This document shows, piece after piece, positions 1 through 5,484 of a stretch of 6,371 nucleotides of DNA. Origin of the DNA: Bacteroidetes bacterium 4572_114 (GTDB lineage: Bacteria > Bacteroidota > Bacteroidia > Bacteroidales > 4484-276). The notes below the pieces were generated by a model. It searched no databases. It was given only the letters and a program-made list of their open reading frames with translations, and was not told where the DNA came from. The stretch lies in contig NIVA01000200.1 in assembly GCA_002254335.1 (NCBI GenBank), positions 1 through 6,371 on the forward strand, in the 5' to 3' direction. The first letter of the stretch is position 1, and each line of letters opens with the position of its first letter. A program made the position numbers and the translations under genes.

Positions 1-116
1 GTGACGATTACATCCTCACTTTGAAGTGTATCAACATGGGTAATTACCTGATAGCTTTGTCCGCTAAGGCTAAATATTAAGAAAAAGGCTATAATTATTG
101 TAAATAAATGTTTCAT
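1..116 (-). CDS. N-terminal part of a secreted protein (runs off left edge)
   Basis: Reading the minus strand from an ATG at 116-114 gives 38 complete codons with no stop before the window edge. The protein begins MKHLFTIIIAFFLIFSLSGQ, a typical signal peptide: a Lys/His start, a hydrophobic core, and a small-residue plus Gln end. It continues SYQVITHVDTLQSEDVIVT. The signal peptide resembles those of the three secreted proteins on the plus strand of this window, but the mature part is too short to assign a family. It is transcribed divergently from the selenoprotein cluster. Upstream of the start lies a leader of about 200 bases with a candidate promoter at 323-330. Function unknown. Confidence 0.7.
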   Translation of the reverse strand, partial: MKHLFTIIIAFFLIFSLSGQSYQVITHVDTLQSEDVIV

Positions 117-193
117 TCTATTTTGAATTTAAGGTGAATTTAAGATGAGTTAAGTATTTGCTGTGGCAGGTTTCTCATCATGGAGGGCGGGCT

Positions 194-231
194 TCTTCCT
201 GGGAGGAAGATGTTTCGGTAATTGAATACCG
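194..231 (-). other. Two short hairpins in the leader of the minus-strand gene
   Basis: Positions 194-200 (TCTTCCT) and 204-210 (AGGAAGA) form a perfect 7-bp stem around GGG. Positions 216-220 (CGGTA) and 227-231 (TACCG) form a 5-bp stem with a 6-base loop. Both lie between the candidate promoter and the start of the minus-strand gene, so they would be in its mRNA leader. No known riboswitch is recognised. Confidence 0.4.
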
Positions 232-240
232 GTATATTGT

Positions 241-262
241 TCTCTCTCTCTCTCTCTCTCTC
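241..262. repeat. (TC)11 microsatellite
   Basis: Eleven uninterrupted TC dinucleotides. On the minus strand this is a GA run in the presumed 5' leader of the secreted-protein gene starting at 116. Long dinucleotide runs change length readily by slipped-strand mispairing. No neighbouring repeat of this type is seen. Confidence 0.95.
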
Positions 263-322
263 CTATTAGGATTGGTATGAATATTTTAACAGTAGTGTCC
301 ATGGTCTGTGGTTTTGATTTCG

Positions 323-330
323 CAAATATA
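323..330 (-). promoter_or_regulatory. Candidate Bacteroidota -7 element for the minus-strand gene
   Basis: On the minus strand this reads TATATTTG, an exact match to the Bacteroidota -7 consensus TAnnTTTG. It is about 206 bases upstream of the ATG at 116. No convincing -33 TTG is seen, so the call is tentative. Confidence 0.35.
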
Positions 331-354
331 GGGAAATTATTCGGTAAAAAGAAA

Positions 355-455
355 AGTAATTAGTAATTAGTAATCAGTAATTAGTAATCAGTAATCAGTC
401 TTCCAACTTCTGTCTTCTACCTTCTAATTTCTTAATCTAACATCCGTCATCCGTC
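355..455. repeat. Degenerate 7-bp tandem repeat array
   Basis: Positions 355-396 are six 7-bp units (AGTAATT or AGTAATC). From 400 the 7-bp period continues with different units: CTTCCAA, CTTCTGT, CTTCTAC, CTTCTAA and others, ending with two copies of ATCCGTC at 442-455. The array is noncoding, with stops in all frames. It lies between the divergent promoters of the minus-strand gene and the plus-strand cluster. Confidence 0.8.
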
Positions 456-608
456 AACCAGTATTTAATTTTGATGCCAAAGGTTCTCCTCACAAAAGTT
501 AAAAATCCTAAAAATACAACTTTTCATTCGACATTAATGTCAGTTATTTGTTAAATGATTGACTATAACAATTAAGTATTACAAATAATCAGTGGGTCTG
601 GTCTAAAA
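456..608. other. AT-rich intergenic stretch, no gene seen
   Basis: No credible coding region is visible between the 7-bp array and the first 84-bp element. It holds a perfect 12-bp palindrome GACATTAATGTC at 530-541, a possible operator. It also holds a plus-strand TAATTTTG at 466-473, a possible but isolated promoter -7 match. Confidence 0.4.
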
Positions 609-692
609 AGCTGTCAGACAGTTGTCTTCTAAATTTAACACTGAAGCTAAAGTATTGTATGTCTGGCTTATAACCTAAACTGTCTGACAGCT
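609..692 (+). repeat. 84-bp palindrome-ended element, copy 1
   Basis: The element starts with AGCTGTCAGACAGTT (609-623) and ends with AACTGTCTGACAGCT (678-692), perfect 15-bp inverted repeats. Each end contains its own 11-bp palindrome, CTGTC-N-GACAG. The 54-base interior is similar to copy 2 and to the reverse complement of copy 3, and all three copies are exactly 84 bp. Similarity extends a few bases past the right end (GTTCACCC). There is no ORF inside. It could be a MITE-like mobile element or a conserved structured site; the sequence does not decide. Confidence 0.85.
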
Positions 693-718
693 GTTCACCC
701 AAATTTTTGGTTTTTAGG

Positions 719-746
719 TTGAACTCATTTGTTATGATTAATTTTG
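719..746 (+). promoter_or_regulatory. Candidate promoter of selenoprotein gene 1
   Basis: The -7 element TAATTTTG at 739-746 matches TAnnTTTG. TTG at 719-721 lies 17 bases upstream as a possible -33 element. The start codon at 785 is about 30-40 bases downstream of the expected transcription start. It lies downstream of element copy 1, so that element would be outside this transcript. Confidence 0.55.
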
Positions 747-784
747 CACCATGATTATTTTACATTAACCAATAAGTTATATCA

Positions 785-1621
785 ATGAAAAAACTATTTA
801 TTATCGTTTTGTTGTTTTCATTTTCATTGGCCGGTTTTTCACAAATCAGCCCGGGTACAAGGAGTTGTGCCACGGGAGGGCAATGGGATACCCAATTTTT
901 TGGATGGGCCGATGGTGTCAACGATTTTACCATTACCGATTCTGATGGGACAACACATAATTTATATGAAACACTGGATGCCGGCCAAACAGTGATGTTG
1001 GACCTTTTTCAGGCTGGTTGAGGTACTTGCGCGGCATATGCTCCAATTATTCAGGAGGTGTATGTCAAGTATGGAGAAGGACAGGGGGATTTGCAACTTT
1101 GGGGCCTCTCGCCTTATGATACCGATGAGCAGATTAATGAGTACAAAGCACAATATGGGATAACAAACCCTTGTGCCGGTGCCGATGGCGATGGGCATGA
1201 AGCAATATTAAAGGTAATTGAAGGACAGGTTTTTTTCGGATACCCTTGTTATTGTGTGATTTGTCCCGATAAAAAAATGCGGTTTCAAGTTTGTTTCCCC
1301 CCATCTGTGGCATGTTTCGATCCGTATATATTGAATTGCATATCTTTATCTGTAGATGCTGCTGCAACGGATGATGATAGAAAGATAAATATATATCCGG
1401 TGCCTGCACAGGATTATGTAAATATCAACCTAAAGTTGAGCGGAAATATAGATGTCCGCATCATGGACTTACTTGGCAAAGAAGTTTATCAGCAAACTTT
1501 TTACCCAACAGGCAATTTAACCAAAAAGGTATTTGTAGGAAACCTGGGTGAAGGGATGTACCTTATAAATATTACTACAATCCAGCAAAACTATACCCGG
1601 AAGTTTTCAGTTAAAAGATAG
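785..1621 (+). CDS. Exported thioredoxin-fold selenoprotein with T9SS sorting domain (TGA at codon 79 read as Sec)
   Basis: A 278-residue protein if TGA 1019-1021 is translated. Residues 1-20 are a signal peptide. About 46-190 form a redoxin/thioredoxin-like domain: FTITDSDGTTHNLY strand region, VMLDLF strand, then UGTC (79-82) where family members carry CGPC, followed by the AYAPII helix. GYP at about 152-154 fits the cis-Pro loop. Cysteines sit at 28, 130, 155, 157, 160, 170, 177 and 185. Residues about 201-278 are a T9SS type A sorting domain (INIYPVPAQ near its start, MYLINI and a basic FSVKR end). The predicted role is a thiol/selenol oxidoreductase exported through Sec and T9SS; the substrate is unknown. 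The frame is intact for 199 codons after TGA, and Trp elsewhere is TGG. A conventional annotation would split it into 785-1021 and a 187-residue ORF from 1058. Alternatives are a pseudogene or a recoded stop. Confidence 0.8.
1019..1021 (+). other. In-frame TGA, candidate selenocysteine codon (gene 1)
   Basis: Codon 79 of the gene starting at 785. It replaces the first Cys of the thioredoxin-fold CxxC motif (U-G-T-C) directly after the LDLF strand. The second paralogue has TGA at the same residue number, while neighbouring codons have diverged. Confidence 0.8.
1027..1046 (+). promoter_or_regulatory. Tentative bacterial SECIS hairpin (gene 1)
   Basis: Hand folding downstream of the TGA pairs TTG 1027-1029 with CAA 1044-1046 and GC 1031-1032 with GC 1040-1041. 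This leaves a loop (1033-1039) that begins GG. Bacterial SECIS elements lie just after the UGA inside the coding sequence and often expose a G-rich apical loop. The stem is short and imperfect, so this is suggestive only. Confidence 0.3.
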
Positions 1622-1700
1622 TGCGTTATCCATCATATTCAGATTTTTATCGATCCTTAAATTATGTAGATATTTAAGTAAGTAGATAATTCAATATTAC

Positions 1701-1708
1701 TACTTTTG
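1701..1708 (+). promoter_or_regulatory. Candidate -7 promoter element of selenoprotein gene 2
   Basis: TACTTTTG matches TAnnTTTG. The surrounding 40 bases align with those upstream of the third paralogue (about 3632-3671, where the hexamer region reads TATTTGTG), which supports a shared promoter region. Transcription from here would include the 84-bp element at 1742-1825 in the leader. Confidence 0.5.
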
Positions 1709-1741
1709 CGTTGTTAAATTATTACTGAGTCCAGTCCAAAA

Positions 1742-1825
1742 AGCTGTCAGACAGTTATTTTCTATATTGCACACAGAAGCTAAAGTATTATCTGTCTGTC
1801 TATTAATCTAAACTGTCTGACAGCT
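1742..1825 (+). repeat. 84-bp palindrome-ended element, copy 2
   Basis: Same 15-bp inverted ends as copy 1 (1742-1756 and 1811-1825), same length and same orientation, with a diverged interior. The left flank (AGTCCAGTCCAAAA-like) and right flank (GTTCAACC, then AACTCATT) also resemble copy 1. It lies between the candidate promoter and the start codon of gene 2, so it would be transcribed in the 5' leader. Confidence 0.85.
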
Positions 1826-1887
1826 GTTCAACCAAATATTTGTTTCCCATGCTAAACTCATTATTCCAAACCACAAAACAAAAAACT

Positions 1888-3609
1888 ATGAACAAAACAC
1901 TATTGATCTCTGCCCTGTTAATTTTATCGTTGGCAGGCTTCCCACAAACCATATCTGATGATGGCAGGTGCATTCTTGAGGGGCACATGGGATCGGGCCT
2001 CGTTAGGATTACCGATGAAATAGGTGATTTTTCAATAACCGACTCTGATGGGACTGCCCATAACCTTTACGATGAACTGGATGCCGGTAATACGGTATTT
2101 ATCGATCTGTTCTTTTCCAGTTGAGGCAGTTGCCAGGCTTATGCATCAGTTATTGAAGATGTGTATGTCAATTACGGTTCCGGACAGGAAGGGGTCCTGT
2201 TCTGGGGTTTATCGCCCTCCGATAATAATACACAGATCAACAATTACAAGGCAGCTTATGGAATTACCAATCCGTGTGCCGGCACTCAGGGTGGTGGCCC
2301 TGCTGCTTTGAACGTTGTTATCGATGGCCAGAATTTCAATGGATACCCTACCTTTTGTATTATTTGTCCTGATAAGACACTCTACTTCAACATTTGTTAT
2401 CCACCTTCCCAAGCCTGTTTCGATCCTTATTTCGAAATGTGCGGGCCAGGGTTAAGTGTCATTCCATTAAGCAGGATTGTCCAGGCCCCGAAAGTATCAA
2501 CCACATTTGATGTATCTTCTTCTGATGATTGGACAGTTACCGAAAATGTCCCCTGGCTGAGCGTACTTCCTGCAAGTGGCACAGGTAACAAGATGTTAAA
2601 GGTCAATTGCGAAGAAAATGCAAGCGGTTCAACAAGGAGCGGAAATATCACAATTACTGAATCCGGCAGCCTTCAATCCCAAGTTGTTACGGTTGCCCAG
2701 CTTTCTTACCCAACACATTCCATAAGCCTGACATCAGGATGGAATAGCTTATCGAGCTATATCATGCCTGCCAACAACCACATTGCTGATGTATTTGATC
2801 AGGTATCAGGAAGTTTTGTTATTGCCACCACATTGACGGATGTCTATTACCCTTCGGGGCCGCTGAATACAATTATCTACTGGGAACACCAATCGGCCTA
2901 CAGGGTAAAAATGGATGCACCTGCATCTTTACAGATTATTGGCCCGCCCGAAACCAGAAAAACTTTGACCTTATCTGCCGGCTGGAGTTTGATCCCTATA
3001 GTTTGTAATTATCCGTTGGATGCGGCAACTGCCCTGGGGTCACTTGATCTGGAAGTTGCAAAGGATGTTGTGGGCACAGGTGTGCTTTGGCCCGATATGG
3101 AGATCAATACATTAGGTGATCTCAATCCGGGCATGGCTTACTATGTCCTGCTTAATTCAGGTGGATCAATTACTTTTCCGTACAACAGCGATCAGGTGGT
3201 TGTTGTTGATCCAATTGCGGTTGAATTGCCTGAAAACCCCTGGACCGACAAAATATTATCATCTCCATCACACCTAATTATCATCTGGGCCGACGGCTTG
3301 CAGGGCATTGTGGCCGGTGATATTATTGGTGTGTTTTCACCGGATAATAACTGTTATGGTGTTGCCACAATTTTCGGCAACGGCCAAAACTCTCTGGTTA
3401 CCGTTTATTCCGATGATATGTCCACAGCAGAAAAGGATGGCTTCTCACCTGGTGAGGCTTTCAGTTTCAAGCTCTACCGGCCCGGGACACAGGAAATATT
3501 TGAATTGCACGCCCGCTTTGACGAGGGGCAGCCCAACAAGGGATATTTTGCCAACAACGGTTTATCAGTTGTTTCTCGTTTATGGCAATCTGCAATCCAA
3601 CTACATTAA
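1888..3609 (+). CDS. Exported thioredoxin-fold selenoprotein with BACON domain (TGA at codon 79 read as Sec)
   Basis: A 573-residue protein if TGA 2122-2124 is translated. ATG 1888 is preferred over TTG 1840 because it directly precedes the signal peptide (residues 1-20) and aligns with both paralogues. The redoxin-like domain has UGSC at 79-82, GYPT near 152-155 and the Cys spacing of gene 1 (C28, C130, C157, C160, C170, C177, C185). Residues about 189-271 match a BACON domain (SSSDDWTV, PWLSVLPASG, SGNITIT). Residues 272 to about 440 hold two repeats built on GWNSL/GWSLI, of a kind seen in Bacteroidota surface proteins. The last 120 residues contain AGDIIGVF and FANNGLSVVSR. No T9SS sorting domain follows; the protein stops at WQSAIQLH. 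The frame stays open for 494 codons after TGA, and Trp elsewhere is TGG. The predicted role is an exported selenol oxidoreductase with adhesion modules; the substrate is unknown. Confidence 0.8.
2122..2124 (+). other. In-frame TGA, candidate selenocysteine codon (gene 2)
   Basis: Codon 79 of the gene starting at 1888, in the first-Cys slot of the CxxC motif (U-G-S-C) after the FIDLF strand. The position is identical to the TGA of gene 1. Confidence 0.8.
2127..2149 (+). promoter_or_regulatory. Tentative bacterial SECIS hairpin (gene 2)
   Basis: Hand folding pairs TGC 2131-2133 with GCA 2143-2145. G2129-C2147 and C2127-G2149 lie beyond single mismatches. The loop at 2134-2142 contains GG at 2136-2137, the same distance from the TGA as the loop GG in gene 1. 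Weak on its own. Confidence 0.3.
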
Positions 3610-3694
3610 AATATAAACATTTAATTACTTAGATATTTCGATATTGCTATTTGTGCAATGCTAAATAATTTTTTCAAACTAAAACATTTAAACT

Positions 3695-4760
3695 ATGAGA
3701 AAAACACTATTGTTCATTGCCCTGTTTGCTTTCTCGCTTGCAGGCTACTCACAAAACATGTCTGATGATGGCAGGTGCATACTTGAGGGGCACATAGGGC
3801 CAGGCCTGGTAAAGGTGGCCGATGACATCGGCGATTTCACTATCACCGATTCAAGGTGGCGGCCCTGCTGCCATCGACGTTGTTATCGACGGCCAGAACT
3901 TTCTTGGCTATCCCACCTACTGCGTAGTTTGTCCCGACAGGACACTCTACTTCGACATTTGCTGGCCTCCTGACGAGACTTGCTTCGATCCTTTCTTCGA
4001 AATGTGTACACCAGCTATTGCTGCCAACTTCTCATCAGATGTAAGCGAAGTATGCGATGAAGGGGCAGTACAGTTCGAAGATCTTTCAGTTGGTGATATT
4101 ACTTCGTGGGAATGGACATTTGAAGGGGGAGACCCTGCAACATCAACCGAACAAAACCCTATGGTAACCTACAGCACAACAGGAGACTGGGATGTATCAC
4201 TTACAGTAAGTGGTGGGGCCGGATCAGATACCTATTCCATTGAAGGTTACATGGAGGTGTTTGATTTACCGGTTGTAACACTTGAACCTTTTCCTGTTAT
4301 TGGATACGATTGGGAGCCATTTGAACTAACCGGGGGCATACCTGAGGGTGGCGGATATTCCGGCCCTGGCGTAGAAGGTAATATCTTCGACCCTGTTGCT
4401 GCCGGCCATGGTACGGTTACCATTACATATTCTTATACTGATGAAAACGGATGCGAAAGTTTTGCCCAGCAGGATATTGAAGTGGTTAGCTTTGTAGGGG
4501 TCGGGGAACCGGAAAACGAAATGGCATCAATCTTTCCAAACCCAACATCATCACTGCTCAATTTTCGCATAAACGAAACAGGGCAGGTTTTGGTGAAGGT
4601 TACCGATATGATGGGGATGCTGGTATTTGAACATAGCCTTTATGTTGAAGCAGGTTCATCAAATCAAATAAATGTATCTGAACTTTGCAATGGTTTGTAT
4701 ATTATGAGTTTAAAGATCAATGATCAATTGCACATACAAAAGCTTAAACTAATTCATTAA
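3695..4760 (+). pseudogene. Third paralogue, frameshifted by a ~242-bp deletion (signal peptide, redoxin remnant, PKD, T9SS)
   Basis: The first 52 codons align without gaps to gene 2 (signal peptide 1-20, Cys28, GDFTITDS). At 3851-3852 the sequence jumps to the equivalent of 2287 in gene 2 (QGGGPAA, VVIDGQNF, GYPTYC). The missing 242 bp carry the LDLF strand, the Sec/CxxC motif and the following helix. Because 242 is not a multiple of three, the frame shifts; the downstream part is open from 3822 to 4760. It encodes the conserved Cys pattern (CVVCPD, DIC, TCFDPF), a PKD domain (about 4026-4262, with WEWTFEGGDP), an Ig-like domain (about 4269-4487, with LTGG and YTDENGC) and a T9SS sorting domain (about 4521-4757, with IFPNPTSS). 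No other lesion is seen, so the deletion is recent or an assembly error in paralogous repeats. Confidence 0.8.
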
Positions 4761-4780
4761 AGAGTTTAAGTAATTAAAGA

Positions 4781-4815
4781 AAAGCCGCCTGTAGATTTAC
4801 AGGGGGCTTTTTTTA
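4781..4815 (+). terminator. Rho-independent terminator after the selenoprotein cluster
   Basis: CCTGTA (4788-4793) pairs with TACAGG (4798-4803) around GATT. After one G-G mismatch the stem extends with AAAGCC (4781-4786) and GGCTTT (4805-4810). A T tract runs to 4814. It separates the paralogue cluster from the perR-ahpC block. Confidence 0.85.
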
Positions 4816-4859
4816 TGGGATAAATTCACAAAACAAATTGTTAAAAAAAGCAAAAAATC

Positions 4860-4889
4860 TTTGATGGTACAATAATCATATTAATTTTG
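4860..4889 (+). promoter_or_regulatory. perR promoter
   Basis: A -33 TTTG (4860-4863) and a -7 TAATTTTG (4882-4889, matching TAnnTTTG) are separated by 18 bases, normal for Bacteroidota promoters. Transcription is expected to start near 4896, about 29 bases before the ATG at 4925. Confidence 0.65.
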
Positions 4890-4894
4890 CAACA

Positions 4895-4910
4895 ATTACA
4901 ATAATGTAAT
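4895..4910 (+). promoter_or_regulatory. Candidate PerR operator
   Basis: ATTACAATAATGTAAT is a 16-bp inverted repeat with one mismatched pair, 5 bases after the -7 element and over the expected start of transcription. It resembles the AT-rich palindromes bound by Fur/PerR proteins (the B. subtilis PerR box is TTATAAT-N-ATTATAA). The position fits autorepression of perR and, by read-through, control of the downstream peroxiredoxin gene. Confidence 0.5.
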
Positions 4911-4924
4911 AATAACAATTTGTT

Positions 4925-5335
4925 ATGGAAGTCAATAACATAATCGATCATCTTACGCAGCACGGTGTAAAACCATCACCGCAAAGGCTGAATATTTACA
5001 AGTATTTAATTGAGGAAAAAAATCACCCAACTGTTGATACCATCTTTAAAGATTTGATTGGTGCAATGCCTACACTTTCTAAAACAACTGTTTACAATAC
5101 ATTAAAGTTATTTATTGATAAAGGTGTTGCCAAAGTCATAAACATCGAGAACAACGAAACCAGGTACGATGCCGACACTTCGATACATGGCCATTTTAAA
5201 TGCGAAAAGTGCCTGAAGGTGTTTGATATTAATATTGACATGTCAGAAATAAAAACGTTAGATATCTCTGGTTTTCTTATAAAAGAGACCCACTTTTATC
5301 TAAAAGGGATTTGTAAGAAATGTAGGAGTGATTAA
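4925..5335 (+). CDS. perR: PerR-type peroxide-sensing Fur-family repressor
   Basis: 136 residues, the normal length for the family. The N-terminal half is a winged helix with the family motif SKTTVYNTLKLF (52-63). The C-terminal half is the dimerisation and metal domain. The regulatory metal ligands of B. subtilis PerR (H37, D85, H91, H93, D104) line up with H34, D82, H88, H90 and D101 here. The Asp at the last position, rather than the Glu of Fur, favours PerR. C93/C96 and C130/C133 form the structural zinc site. PerR proteins repress peroxide-defence genes and are inactivated when peroxide oxidises the metal-binding histidines. It has its own promoter and a palindrome at the start of transcription, and the peroxiredoxin gene downstream is its expected target. 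Symbol assigned by ligand pattern, so Fur-like metal control is not excluded. Confidence 0.85.
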   Translation: MEVNNIIDHLTQHGVKPSPQRLNIYKYLIEEKNHPTVDTIFKDLIGAMPTLSKTTVYNTLKLFIDKGVAKVINIENNETRYDADTSIHGHFKCEKCLKVFDINIDMSEIKTLDISGFLIKETHFYLKGICKKCRSD

Positions 5336-5365
5336 ATGATAAAACAAATTGAATCCAAAGTGCAA

Positions 5366-5469
5366 GGCGATAAGGGGACAAGGGGACAATGGGATAAGGC
5401 GATAAGGGGACAATGGGACAATGGGATAAGGCGATAAGGGGACAAGGGGACAATGCGATAAGGCGATAA
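5366..5469. repeat. 8-bp tandem array, 13 units, at the 5' end of ahpC
   Basis: Thirteen exact 8-bp steps built from five variants of (G/T)G(G/C)GA(T/C)AA: GGCGATAA, GGGGACAA, TGGGATAA, TGGGACAA and TGCGATAA. Their order gives a higher-order 32-bp pattern repeated three times. The period is not a multiple of three and the units bring stop codons (TAA). The array fills the gap between perR and the surviving ahpC coding sequence. Confidence 0.95.
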
Positions 5470-5484
5470 GGCGGAAACCATTGA

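Noticed and set aside
241..455. CRISPR array
   Set aside because: The repeats are 2-7 bp with no unique spacers of constant length.
609..692. 84-bp element as tRNA-Sec or an integron attC site
   Set aside because: There is no TTCGA-type T loop, acceptor/anticodon arrangement or CCA end for a tRNA. The terminal sequences lack attC core sites, and the genes between copies are tandem paralogues rather than varied cassettes.
1134..1409. Minus-strand and offset-frame ORFs over the secreted-protein genes (e.g. 962-1198, 1134-1409, 2048-2311, 2427-2651, 3308-3616)
   Set aside because: They lie within convincing coding sequence on the plus strand, show no recognisable domains and are expected by chance.
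785..3609. TGA decoded as Trp (alternative genetic code) in genes 1 and 2
   Set aside because: Trp is encoded by TGG throughout all genes here and TGA appears in frame only at codon 79. Reading it as Trp would remove the first active-site residue of the CxxC motif. However, no gene in the window ends in TGA, so only the genome-wide code can exclude it fully.
5336..5437. 33-codon ORF starting with ATG right after perR
   Set aside because: It is made almost wholly of the 8-bp array, ends in a repeat-borne TAA and has no recognisable protein sequence.
5482..5484. TGA before KFAANAV in ahpC as another Sec codon
   Set aside because: An in-frame TAA lies only 15 bases upstream, the position is not catalytic in peroxiredoxins and there is no start codon between.
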